This document shows positions 15,782 through 23,849 of a stretch of DNA of 33,913 nucleotides, in pieces. Positions within the stretch are counted from its first letter, which is position 1; each line of letters starts with the position of its first letter. The translations under genes and the position numbers were made by a program. The notes under the pieces were generated by a model, which was not told the origin of the DNA, ran no database searches, and was given only the letters and a program-made list of their open reading frames with translations. This DNA is from DASRFA01 sp035651755 (GTDB lineage: Bacteria > Desulfobacterota > Binatia > UBA12015), in contig DASRFA010000045.1 of assembly GCA_035651755.1 (NCBI GenBank), positions 1-33,913 of the forward strand, written 5' to 3'.

Positions 15782-16794
15782 CGGATCTGCGCCACCGCGT
15801 CCGCGATCTCGGGCGCGATGCGATCGCGTACCGCCTTGGCGGCCACCTTGATCGCGTTCGAGATCGCCGGCGCCGTCGAGCGGCCGTGCGCCTTGATGCA
15901 GAGGCTCTCGAAGCCGAGGATCGGCGCGCCGCCGTAGGTCTTGAAGTCCGTCAGGTCCCTCATGCGGGCGATCCCCGACGACAGCATGGCCATCCCGAGG
16001 CGCCAGCGCCAGCTCTCGTGCGCCGCCTGCAGCGCGAGGCTCGTCGCGACCTCGCTGATGCCCTCGAGGAGCTTCAGCACGACGTTGCCGAGGAGGCCCT
16101 CGGCGACGATCACGTCGGCGCGCCCGGTCGCGATCTCGTTGCCCTCGACGTTGCCGACGAAGTTGACGGCGGGGAGCGAGCGCAGGCGGCGATGCGCCTC
16201 GACCAGGACCTCGCCGCCCTTCGTCTCCTCGCTTCCCATGTTGAGAAGGCCGACGCGCGCGGCCGGCTGCTTCGAGATGCGGCGCGCGTACGCGCTGCCC
16301 ATCACCGCGAACTGCGCGAGCTCGACGGCGTCGCAGCGGATGGTCGCGCCGACGTCGAGCAGTAGACCGAAGACGTCCTGTCCGGGATACTCCGTCTGGC
16401 GCGGGTAGACGCTCGCGAGCGCGGCTTTCTTCACGCCGCGGATGAGCTTGAAGTTCTTCGCCGCGGCCAGCACGCAGGCGCCGGTGTTGCCGGCCGAGAC
16501 CACCGCGTCGGCGTCGCCGCCCGCCACCATGCGGGTCGCGACCGTGATCGAGGCGTCGCGCTTCGCGCGCAGCGCCTCGCGCGGCTCCTCCCCCATCCCG
16601 ATCGCGGTCGACGCGTGTCGCACCGAGATCAGCTCGGGGTTGTACGGGCCGGCGTCGAGGAGCGCCTGGATGCGGTCGGCGTTTCCGACCAGCACCATCT
16701 CGATGTCGGACTCGAGCGACACGCGCGCGACGCCCTTCACCACCTCCTCGGGCGCGAAGTCCCCGCCCATCGCGTCGACCGCGATCCGTGGCAT
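15778..16794 (-). CDS. plsX: Phosphate acyltransferase PlsX
   Basis: 338 residues, normal length. It converts acyl-ACP to acyl-phosphate, the donor used by PlsY in the first step of phosphatidic acid synthesis. Family features include the start RIAVDAMGGDFAPEEVVKG, RHASTAIGMGEEP, VSAGNTGACVLAA, LLDVGATIRCDAVELAQFA and a late GGAPILGFESLCIKAHGRS. The usual neighbours rpmF and fabH/D are absent. Instead it lies between a glutaredoxin-like gene (21 bases upstream) and a phosphatase that overlaps its stop. Confidence 0.97.
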   Translation of the reverse strand: MPRIAVDAMGGDFAPEEVVKGVARVSLESDIEMVLVGNADRIQALLDAGPYNPELISVRHASTAIGMGEEPREALRAKRDASITVATRMVAGGDADAVVSAGNTGACVLAAAKNFKLIRGVKKAALASVYPRQTEYPGQDVFGLLLDVGATIRCDAVELAQFAVMGSAYARRISKQPAARVGLLNMGSEETKGGEVLVEAHRRLRSLPAVNFVGNVEGNEIATGRADVIVAEGLLGNVVLKLLEGISEVATSLALQAAHESWRWRLGMAMLSSGIARMRDLTDFKTYGGAPILGFESLCIKAHGRSTAPAISNAIKVAAKAVRDRIAPEIADAVAQIR

Positions 16795-16815
16795 CCTGCC
16801 GCCCCCTCCGCCGCC

Positions 16816-17097
16816 TCAGAGCGCCGGCAGCCAGCGCCGGCGCCGGAGCCGGCGCACGAGCTGCGCGCTCGTCACCCGATACTTGAATGCCTTCCGGCCG
16901 TCGACCAGGACGACCGGGACCTCCTCGCCGTAGCGGTCTCTGAGCTGCGGGTCGCCGTCGACGTCCACGACCTCGAGCGCGAACGGCACGACCCGGCGCG
17001 CCTCCTCCGCGGCGGCGATCGCCTCGTGGCAGAGGCAGCATTCGGCGCGGCTCAGGACGACAACGCGCCGCTCGCCCCCCTGATTTGACTCGCCCAC
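16816..17097 (-). CDS. Glutaredoxin-like protein (DUF836 type)
   Basis: 93 residues from GTG 17097. A thioredoxin-fold domain with the strand VVVLSRAECCLCHEA, whose CCLC stretch supplies the redox cysteines. DVDGDPQLRDRYGEEVPVVL carries the cis-proline, and a basic tail follows. This matches the small glutaredoxin-like DUF836 family, often found beside metabolic genes; the substrate is unknown. The predicted minus-strand promoter (17132-17104) would start transcription at the GTG itself. It is first in a run with plsX and the phosphatase. Confidence 0.8.
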   Translation of the reverse strand: MGESNQGGERRVVVLSRAECCLCHEAIAAAEEARRVVPFALEVVDVDGDPQLRDRYGEEVPVVLVDGRKAFKYRVTSAQLVRRLRRRRWLPAL

Positions 17098-17113
17098 AGG
17101 GGTTCGGTAGCCA
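17085..17113 (+). promoter_or_regulatory. Sigma-70-type promoter for rplU-rpmA
   Basis: TTGACT (17085-17090), 17 bases, TAGCCA (17108-17113). Predicted start near 17120, about 24 bases before the rplU ATG. The -35 element is strong and the -10 is weak but typical of high-G+C genomes. It overlaps the first codons of the divergent glutaredoxin-like gene. Confidence 0.6.
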
Positions 17114-17132
17114 AGGCGGTTACACTTGCCAA
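17104..17132 (-). promoter_or_regulatory. Sigma-70-type promoter for the glutaredoxin-plsX run
   Basis: On the minus strand TTGGCA (17132-17127), 17 bases, TACCGA (17109-17104). The predicted start is at 17096-17098, the same place as the GTG at 17097. It lies face to face with the rplU promoter, with the two -10 elements overlapping. Confidence 0.45.
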
Positions 17133-17143
17133 GGGATTGATCG

Positions 17144-17455
17144 ATGCCATACGCAGTCATTCGCACCGGGGGAAAGCAGTATCGCGTCGAGCCGGGGGAC
17201 GTCATTCGCGTGGAAGCGCTGCCCGGCGACGTCGGCGCGGCGGTTCGCTTCGGCGACGTCCTCCTGCGCGCGACCGACGAGGGCTTGACGGTCGGAAACC
17301 CGCTCGTGGCCGAAGCCGAGGTGACGGGGAAGATCGTCGCACAAGGCCGGGCCAAGAAGATCCTCGTGTACAAGAAGAAGCGCCGCAAGAACTACCGGCG
17401 GCGCGCCGGACACCGGCAGGCCGTGACCACGGTCCAGGTCGTCGCGGTGGTCTGA
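17144..17455 (+). CDS. rplU: Large ribosomal subunit protein bL21
   Basis: 103 residues, standard length. Starts MPYAVIRTGGKQYRVEPGD and ends in the basic RNA-binding region KKILVYKKKRRKNYRRRAGH. It binds 23S rRNA near L20. It begins the classic rplU-rpmA-obgE order and has its own promoter at 17085-17113. Confidence 0.98.
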   Translation: MPYAVIRTGGKQYRVEPGDVIRVEALPGDVGAAVRFGDVLLRATDEGLTVGNPLVAEAEVTGKIVAQGRAKKILVYKKKRRKNYRRRAGHRQAVTTVQVVAVV

Positions 17456-17470
17456 GATCGGGGCGGCAGC

Positions 17471-17767
17471 ATGGCGCACAAAAAAGGACAGGGCAGCACC
17501 CGGAACGGTCGCGACAGCCAGGGACAGCGGCGCGGCGTCAAGGTGTATGCGGGCGAGACCGCGCGCGCGGGCAACATCCTCGTACGGCAGCTCGGCACCC
17601 GCATCCACCCCGGACCGAACGTCGGCATGGGCCGCGACTACACCCTCTTCGCCAAGATCGACGGCGTCGTTCGCTACGAGCGCATGGGGAAGGACCGCAG
17701 GCGCGTGAGCGTCGTCGCAGCGGCCACCGACGGCGCGAAGGCTGCCCCTTCCACGCCCGACGCCTGA
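17471..17767 (+). CDS. rpmA: Large ribosomal subunit protein bL27
   Basis: 98 residues starting MAHKKGQGSTRNGRDSQGQR, the form whose N-terminus reaches the peptidyl-transferase centre without the cleaved extension seen in Firmicutes. The core GNILVRQLGTRIHPGPNVGM is typical. The C-terminal tail of about 10 residues (DGAKAAPSTP) is longer than usual. It lies 15 bases after rplU. The 104 bases to obgE hold a small CCGGGCG/CGCCCGG-type repeat and no gene. Confidence 0.98.
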   Translation: MAHKKGQGSTRNGRDSQGQRRGVKVYAGETARAGNILVRQLGTRIHPGPNVGMGRDYTLFAKIDGVVRYERMGKDRRRVSVVAAATDGAKAAPSTPDA

Positions 17768-17871
17768 CCGGGCGAGCCCTCTCCGCCCCGAGCGAGCGGC
17801 CGGGCGCCGCCCGGTCGAGCGACGCGTAGCGCGGTGACCGCATCCCGGATGCGACGAGCCCGGGCGGCGCG

Positions 17872-18921
17872 ATGAGGTTCATCGACGAGGTCGAGATCGT
17901 GGCGATCGGCGGCGCGGGCGGCCGCGGCTGCGTCGCGTTCCGCCGCGAGAAGTACGTGCCGCGCGGCGGGCCCTCGGGCGGCGACGGCGGCCGCGGCGGG
18001 CACGTGGTGTTGCGGGCCGACCGTGGATTGACGACGCTCCTCGACCTGCGCTACCGCCCGCGCCTCGTGGCCGAGCGTGGCGAGCACGGCCGGGGAAAGG
18101 ACCAGTACGGGAAGTCGGGCGAGGATCTCGCGGTGGCCGTGCCCGTCGGAACGATCGTGACCGACGCCGCGACCGGCGAGCGGCTCGCCGACCTCGACGC
18201 GCACGGCGCCGAGATGATCGCGGCGCACGGCGGTCGCGGCGGTCTCGGCAACATCCACTTCGCGACCCCGACCCATCGGGCGCCGCGCACCGCGACGCCC
18301 GGCGAGCCGGGCGAGGAGCGCGTCCTGAAGCTCGAGCTGCGGCTTCTCGCCGACGTCGGCGTCGTCGGGTTCCCGAACGCCGGCAAGTCGTCGCTCATCG
18401 CGCGCCTCTCGGCGGCCCGGCCCCGCATCGCCGACTACCCCTTCACGACGCTCGTCCCGCAGCTCGGCGTCGTCCGCATCGACGAGGGCGCGTCCTTCGT
18501 CATCGCCGACGTGCCCGGTCTCATCGAGGGAGCGCACCGCGGCGCCGGGCTCGGCACGCGCTTCCTCCGCCACCTCTCCCGCACGACCGTCCTCGTCCAC
18601 CTGCTCGACCTCTCGCCGGCGTCGGGTCGCGATCCGGTGTCGGACTACGACGTCATCCGGCGCGAGCTCGCCCTCGCGGACGAGGAGCTGGCGGCGAAGC
18701 CCGAGGTCGTCGCCGCGAACAAGCTCGACCTCGCCGAGGCGCGCGAGCGGTTCCCCGACGTCGCGCGCCGGCTCGGCGAGCGCGGCGTCGAGGTGATCGG
18801 CATCTCCACGGCGACCGGCGAAGGGCTGCGCGATCTCGTCGCCGCGGCGGCGCGCCTCCTGCCCGCGCGCCGCAACGGCGCGCCGCCGCCCGGCTCCGAA
18901 CGCGACGAGGTCTCGCCGTGA
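17872..18921 (+). CDS. obgE: Obg-family GTPase (ObgE/CgtA)
   Basis: 349 residues. The glycine-rich Obg fold (about 1-157) has GGAGGRGCVAFRREKYVPRG and GGDGGRGGHV. The G domain has G1 GFPNAGKSSLIARL, switch region DYPFTTLVPQLG, G3 DVPGLIEGAHRGAGLG and G4 NKLD. The C-terminal OCT domain seen in some Gram-positives is absent. It acts in large-subunit maturation and stress control. The stop overlaps proB as GTGA. Confidence 0.97.
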   Translation: MRFIDEVEIVAIGGAGGRGCVAFRREKYVPRGGPSGGDGGRGGHVVLRADRGLTTLLDLRYRPRLVAERGEHGRGKDQYGKSGEDLAVAVPVGTIVTDAATGERLADLDAHGAEMIAAHGGRGGLGNIHFATPTHRAPRTATPGEPGEERVLKLELRLLADVGVVGFPNAGKSSLIARLSAARPRIADYPFTTLVPQLGVVRIDEGASFVIADVPGLIEGAHRGAGLGTRFLRHLSRTTVLVHLLDLSPASGRDPVSDYDVIRRELALADEELAAKPEVVAANKLDLAEARERFPDVARRLGERGVEVIGISTATGEGLRDLVAAAARLLPARRNGAPPPGSERDEVSP

Positions 18922-20087
18922 CGGAGGTCGTGCAGGCAGAGGTGAAGGCGCCGCTTCTCCGGCGCCTCCGCCGGATCGTCGTCAAGATCGGTTCCTCGGT
19001 CCTGGCGGACGAGCGCGGACTCGACCGCGCCCAGCTCACCCGGCTCTGCGACGAGATCGCGGAGCTCCACCGGCGCGGCCTCGCGGTCACGGTGGTCACC
19101 TCGGGCGCGATCGCGGCCGGCCGCCTGCGGCTCGGCATCGCCGCGCCGCGCTCGATCCCGGAGCGCCAGGCGACTGCCGCGGTCGGGCAGATCCTCCTCA
19201 TGGCCGAGTACCAGCGCGCGCTCGACGAGCGCGGCGTCACGGTCGCGCAGATCCTCGTCGACGCCGGCGACCTCGCGAACCGCCGCCGCTGGCTGAATGC
19301 GCAGCACGCGCTCGCGAGCCTGCACCAGGGTCGCATCCTGCCGATCGTGAACGAGAACGACACCGTCGCGGTCGACGAGCTCAAGTTCGGCGACAACGAC
19401 AACCTCTCGGCGCTGGTCGCGAGCCTGGTCGACGCGGATCTCCTCGTCATCCTGAGCGACGTCGCAGGCCTCCACGACGCGAACCCGGTCGCGCACCCCG
19501 GCGCGCGCCGCATCCCGATCGTGACGCGCGTCGACGCTCCGCTCCTCGACCTCGCGAGCGGCGGCAACGCGCTCGGAACCGGCGGCATGCGGTCGAAGCT
19601 GCAGGCGGCGCGGAAGGCGGCGGCGGCCGGGATCGCGACCGTGATCGCCGACGGCCGCGCGCCCGGGACGCTCGCCCGCGTGCTCGATCCCGACGCGGAC
19701 GTCGGGACGCTCGTCCTGCCGGTCGCGGACCGCCTCGCGCGCCGGAAGCACTGGATCGCGCACACGGTGAAGCCGGCCGGGACGCTCCACTGCGACGAGG
19801 GGGCGGCGGCAGCCATCCGGCGCCACGGGCGAAGTCTCCTCCCTTCGGGCATCACGGGGGTCTCCGGCCGGTTCGAGGCCGGCGACTGCGTGAGCCTGGT
19901 CGGGCCGGACGGCGCCGAGTTCGCGCGCGGCCTCGCGAGCTATGGCGCCGGCGAGGTCGCGCGCATCGCGGGCCGGAAGAGCAGCGACGTGGAAACGATC
20001 CTCGGCTACGAGATGGGGGACGCCGTGGTACACCGGAACGACCTGGTGGTGACCGCGGGCGACGGCTCCGGCGACGCGCGGCGATGA
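18918..20087 (+). CDS. proB: Glutamate 5-kinase with PUA domain
   Basis: 389 residues. Amino-acid kinase domain (about 15-270) with VVKIGSSVLAD, VTSGAIAAGRLRLG, NENDTVAVDELKFGDNDNL and GTGGMRSKLQAA. A C-terminal PUA domain (about 290-375) includes LLPSGITGVSGRFEAGD. It phosphorylates glutamate in the first step of proline synthesis and is normally inhibited by proline. GTG 18918 overlaps the obgE stop. proA follows 62 bases downstream. Confidence 0.97.
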   Translation: MTEVVQAEVKAPLLRRLRRIVVKIGSSVLADERGLDRAQLTRLCDEIAELHRRGLAVTVVTSGAIAAGRLRLGIAAPRSIPERQATAAVGQILLMAEYQRALDERGVTVAQILVDAGDLANRRRWLNAQHALASLHQGRILPIVNENDTVAVDELKFGDNDNLSALVASLVDADLLVILSDVAGLHDANPVAHPGARRIPIVTRVDAPLLDLASGGNALGTGGMRSKLQAARKAAAAGIATVIADGRAPGTLARVLDPDADVGTLVLPVADRLARRKHWIAHTVKPAGTLHCDEGAAAAIRRHGRSLLPSGITGVSGRFEAGDCVSLVGPDGAEFARGLASYGAGEVARIAGRKSSDVETILGYEMGDAVVHRNDLVVTAGDGSGDARR

Positions 20088-20149
20088 GCTCGCGCGGCCC
20101 GGCCGCGCCGGCCGGGTGACCGCCCGGGCGAAACCGCGAGAGGCCGCTC

Positions 20150-21403
20150 ATGAGCGAAAATGACACGCGACTCGTCGACGAGCTGACGGCAGCCGCGCGC
20201 GCCGCCCTGCCCGCCCTCCGGGTCGCGCCGAGCGTGCAGAAGGACGCCGCGCTGCGAGCGTTCGCCCGCCTCCTCCGCGCCGAGCAGGCCGCGCTCGCGG
20301 CGGCGAACGAGCGGGACCTCGGCGCCGTCGCCGGCGAGACCAAGGCGTTCCGCGACCGGCTCACGCTCGACCCCGAGCGCATCGAGGGCATGGCCGCCGG
20401 CGTCGAGGTCGTGGCCGCCCTCCCGGACCCGGTCGGCGAAACGGTGACCGCGTGGCGGCGCCCGAACGGCCTCGAGATCGCCCAGGTGCGGGTCCCGCTC
20501 GGCGTGATCGGCGTCGTCTACGAGTCGCGCCCGAACGTCACCGCGGACGCGGCCGCGCTCTGCCTGAAAGCCGGCAACGCCGTCATCCTGCGAGGCGGCT
20601 CCGAGGCGATCGCGACCAACCGCGCGATCGCGGACTTCGCCCGCCGCGCGCTCGAGGAGGCCTCGCTCCCGCCGGCCGCGATCCAGCTCGTCCCGACGAC
20701 CGACCGCGCCGTCGTCAAGCAGATGCTCGAGGCGCAGGACCGGATCGACGTGATCATCCCGCGCGGCGGGCCGAGCCTCCTGCACGCGATCCACGAGTCG
20801 GCGCGCGTGCCGGTGATCCAGCACTTCGAGGGCGTCTGCCACACCTACGTCGACCGCGCCGCCGACCTCGCGCAGGCGCTCGCGATCGCGCTCAATGCGA
20901 AGACGTCGCGGCCGGGCGTCTGCAACGCGCTGGAGACGTTGCTCGTCCACCGCGACGTCGCGGCGGCGTTCCTGCCGGAGATGGCGGCCGCGATGCGGGC
21001 GCGCGGCGTCGAGCTGCGCGGCTGCCCGGAGACGCGCGCCCTCGTCCCGGACGTCGTGCCGGCGACGGAGCGCGACTGGGACACCGAGTACCTGGACCTG
21101 ATCCTCTCGGTGCGGGTCGTCGCCGACCTGGGCGAGGCAATCGCGCACGTCGCGCGCCACTCGACCGGCCTCGCCGAGGCGATCGTGACCGAGGACCGCG
21201 CGGCCGCGCGCCGGTTCGCGCGCGAGGTCGACGCCGCGGCCGTGTTCGTGAACGCGTCCACGCGCTTCACCGACGGCGGAGAGTTCGGCTTCGGCGCGGA
21301 GATCGGCATCTCGACGAACCGCCTCCACGCGCGCGGGCCGCTCGGCGTGCGCGAGCTCACCACCACGAAGTACGTCGTGCAGGGCGACGGGCAGGTCCGC
21401 TGA
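20150..21403 (+). CDS. proA: Glutamate-5-semialdehyde dehydrogenase
   Basis: 417 residues. An aldehyde-dehydrogenase-fold enzyme that reduces glutamyl-5-phosphate with NADPH. Features include VPLGVIGVVYESRPNVTADA, GNAVILRGGSEAIATN, the catalytic Cys in KTSRPGVCNALET and the end segment FGFGAEIGISTNRLHARGP. The ATG follows GAGAGG. Together with proB it completes the two dedicated steps to the proline precursor. Confidence 0.98.
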   Translation: MSENDTRLVDELTAAARAALPALRVAPSVQKDAALRAFARLLRAEQAALAAANERDLGAVAGETKAFRDRLTLDPERIEGMAAGVEVVAALPDPVGETVTAWRRPNGLEIAQVRVPLGVIGVVYESRPNVTADAAALCLKAGNAVILRGGSEAIATNRAIADFARRALEEASLPPAAIQLVPTTDRAVVKQMLEAQDRIDVIIPRGGPSLLHAIHESARVPVIQHFEGVCHTYVDRAADLAQALAIALNAKTSRPGVCNALETLLVHRDVAAAFLPEMAAAMRARGVELRGCPETRALVPDVVPATERDWDTEYLDLILSVRVVADLGEAIAHVARHSTGLAEAIVTEDRAAARRFAREVDAAAVFVNASTRFTDGGEFGFGAEIGISTNRLHARGPLGVRELTTTKYVVQGDGQVR

Positions 21404-21408
21404 CGCGG

Positions 21409-22113
21409 ATGCCGGACGCGCGCCGCATCGGCCTCCAGGGAGGGAGCTTCAACCCGGTGCACTTCGGGCACCTGCGCGCGGCGGAGGAGGTGCGCGAGCG
21501 CCTCGGCCTCGCGGAGGTCTGGCTCGTCCTCGCGGCGAACCCGCCCCACAAGCGCCGCGGCGACGTCGCGGACGCCGCCGATCGGCTCCGCATGCTCGAG
21601 CTCGCGCTCCGCTCCGCGCCCGGTCTCCGCATCGAGACCTGCGAGATCGCGCGCTCCGGACCGTCGTACACGATCGACACGATCCACGCGCTCGGCGCGG
21701 CGCACCCGGGGTGCGAGTTCTGCCTCATCCTCGGCGCGGACGCGTTCCGCGAGATCGACTCCTGGCATCGCTGGGAGGACCTGGTCGCGTCGTGCGACCT
21801 GGTCGTGACGTCGCGCCCGCCGGACGCGGTCGCTTCCGGACCGGACGCGCTCGCCGCGATCGGCGCACCGATTGCCGTGCGACGGGCATTCTGGTACGAC
21901 GAAAAGCGGGAGTGGTTCCGGCATCCAAGTGGGCGTCGCCTCGAGTTCGTCCCCGTGACGGCTCTCGACATCTCGGCGTCGCAGCTTCGCGACCTCGTCC
22001 GCGCCGGCCGTTCGATCCGCTTCCTCACCGATCCGGAGGTCGTGGCGTACATCGCCGAGCGCGGCCTCTATCGCACCGCCATGGAGGACCCCATCCCACG
22101 TGATGGCAACTGA
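21409..22113 (+). CDS. nadD: Nicotinate-nucleotide adenylyltransferase
   Basis: 234 residues. It forms deamido-NAD from nicotinate mononucleotide and ATP. Nucleotidyltransferase motif GGSFNPVHFGHLRAAEE (HxGH), substrate loop NPPHKRRGD, and the late signature in the form DISASQLRDLVRAG, a common variant of ISSTxxR. It starts 5 bases after proA and overlaps rsfS by 11 bases. Confidence 0.96.
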   Translation: MPDARRIGLQGGSFNPVHFGHLRAAEEVRERLGLAEVWLVLAANPPHKRRGDVADAADRLRMLELALRSAPGLRIETCEIARSGPSYTIDTIHALGAAHPGCEFCLILGADAFREIDSWHRWEDLVASCDLVVTSRPPDAVASGPDALAAIGAPIAVRRAFWYDEKREWFRHPSGRRLEFVPVTALDISASQLRDLVRAGRSIRFLTDPEVVAYIAERGLYRTAMEDPIPRDGN

Positions 22114-22522
22114 AGGTCGCGGCGAAGCCGCGGATCGCATCTACGGTCAGGCGCTCGCGTGCGCGCGCGCCGCTCTCGAGAAGAAAGCCTCGGACGTCGC
22201 GCTTCTCGACGTCGGCCAGCTCACCTCCCTCGCCGATCATTTCGTGCTCGCCTCCGGCCGATCGGACACGCAGGTGCGCGCGATCGCGGAGGCCGTCGAG
22301 CAGGCGATGGTCGCGCTCGACCGCCGTCCGCTCGCCGTCGAAGGCCTGCGCCATGGGCAGTGGGTGCTGATCGACTACGGCGACGTCGTCGTCCACGTCT
22401 TCTACGCGCCGGTGCGCGACTTCTACGACCTCGAGCGCCTCTGGTCGCGCGCGCCGCGCACCGCGATCACGGAAGCGGGCGACGTCGTTCGCGCCGGCAG
22501 CGAGCGCGAAGCGGCGAGGTAG
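22103..22522 (+). CDS. rsfS: Ribosomal silencing factor RsfS
   Basis: 139 residues from ATG 22103, with GTG 22100 as an alternative. RsfS/Iojap signatures include LEKKASDVALLDVGQLTSLADHFVLASG, shown here by its parts KKASDVALLDV and SLADHFVLASGRSDTQV, and WVLIDYGDVVVHVF. It binds L14 and blocks subunit joining in starvation. The nadD-rsfS order is standard. Its TAG stop is in the same frame as the next gene, with no stop in between. Confidence 0.96.
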   Translation: MATEGRGEAADRIYGQALACARAALEKKASDVALLDVGQLTSLADHFVLASGRSDTQVRAIAEAVEQAMVALDRRPLAVEGLRHGQWVLIDYGDVVVHVFYAPVRDFYDLERLWSRAPRTAITEAGDVVRAGSEREAAR

Positions 22523-22555
22523 CCGCTGCTGCAGCGGATCGGCATCGCCGCGCTG

Positions 22556-23833
22556 GTGGCGCTCGTCGCCTCCGGCGTCGCGTTCCTCTACTACTACAAC
22601 GGCGAGCGCGTCGCGCTGCACCTCGGGCCCGAGTCGCGCATCGACTCGCCGCTCGCGCTGCTGCTGCTCGGCGCGCTCGCGCTCGGAGCCGGGCTCGTCC
22701 TCCTCGGCGGTCTCCTGCGCGCCGGAGCGACGAGCCTCTTGCGCTGGCGCGCGCGGCGCGATCGCCGCCGCCGCGACGCGCTCGCGCGCCTGCGCGACGA
22801 AGGTCGCCGCCACCTGTGGGCGGGCGAGCTCGAGAGCGCGACGCGGCTGCTCGTCCGCGTCGTCGAGGGGGCGCCCGAGGACATCGACGCGGCGCTCGCG
22901 CTCGCGCGGGCGCACGAGGAGCGCGGCGAGATCGAGAGCGCGCGCCGCGTCCTCGAGACCGCGCGCGCGCAGCACGGGCCCGACCCGCGGCTGCTGTCGC
23001 TCCTCGGACACCTGGCGATGCTCCGCAGCAACGCCGGCGCGGCGACCGACGCGCTCCGCGAGGCGACCGGCGTCGCTCCCGAGAGCCCCCGCCTTCTCGG
23101 GGAGCTCGCGGAGGCGCTCGCGGCGGAGGGGCGCTTCGGCGAAGCGGTGGAGGCCGCGCGGCGGCGGCTCGCGGTGGAGCGCGAGCCCGGCCGCCGCGAG
23201 CACGCCCAGCGCGCCTGGCTCGCCCTCCGCTATCGCGAGGCGGCGGCGCTCGGCGAGACCCCGGCAGGAAACGAGGCGCTCCGCCGCCTCGTGAGCGAAG
23301 CGCCCGACTTCGTACCCGCGGTCGTGCTGCTCGCGGCGCGCGCGCGCGCGGCCGGCGACGGGCGCACCGCCGAGCGCGTGCTGCGCGAGGCGATCCAGCG
23401 CCGGCCGCGCGGCGTCCTGCTCGAGGGCTACCGCGCGCTCCACGTCGCGAGCGGACAGGCCGAGCGCGCGCTCGCCACCTTGCGCGACGCCTGCTCGGGG
23501 AACCACCTCGCGGGGCCGCGCTTGACGCTCGCGCGCGCGCTGGTCGCAGCCGGCAAGCTCGAGGCCGCCGACGCGGACCTGAAGGACCTCGCGCGCGACA
23601 CGCCGCGCTTCCTCCGCGACGGGAACGACATCGCCCCCGAGCGCGACCTCGTCACGGCCGAGCTCGCGCTCGCGCGCGGGCATGATCGGGAGGCCGCGAA
23701 CCTCTTCTCGCGCGCGGCAGCCGGGAGCCATCGCCCGTTCGGATACCGCTGCACGGCGTGCCAGCGCGCGGTCGGCGATTGGATCGACCACTGCGCGTGC
23801 GGCGCCTACGGCTCGTACGAGTGGGTCGTGTGA
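22556..23833 (+). CDS. lapB: LapA-LapB fusion: two-helix membrane anchor, TPRs and rubredoxin-like end
   Basis: 425 residues from GTG 22556. A better start may be CTG 22526, 7 bases after GGCGAGG, which restores a full first helix (435 residues). The N-terminus has LapA topology: helix 1, a short loop NGERVALHLGPESR, helix 2 (SPLALLLLGALALGAGLVLL) and a basic amphipathic stretch. About nine TPR-like repeats follow (residues 85-385). The C-terminus has Cys399, Cys402, Cys413 and Cys415, a rubredoxin-like site with CxC in place of the second CxxC. In E. coli LapA and LapB are separate, and LapB directs FtsH to LpxC. A similar role is inferred here. Confidence 0.8.
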   Translation: MALVASGVAFLYYYNGERVALHLGPESRIDSPLALLLLGALALGAGLVLLGGLLRAGATSLLRWRARRDRRRRDALARLRDEGRRHLWAGELESATRLLVRVVEGAPEDIDAALALARAHEERGEIESARRVLETARAQHGPDPRLLSLLGHLAMLRSNAGAATDALREATGVAPESPRLLGELAEALAAEGRFGEAVEAARRRLAVEREPGRREHAQRAWLALRYREAAALGETPAGNEALRRLVSEAPDFVPAVVLLAARARAAGDGRTAERVLREAIQRRPRGVLLEGYRALHVASGQAERALATLRDACSGNHLAGPRLTLARALVAAGKLEAADADLKDLARDTPRFLRDGNDIAPERDLVTAELALARGHDREAANLFSRAAAGSHRPFGYRCTACQRAVGDWIDHCACGAYGSYEWVV

Positions 23834-23849
23834 ACGATGCGGCGCCGCT

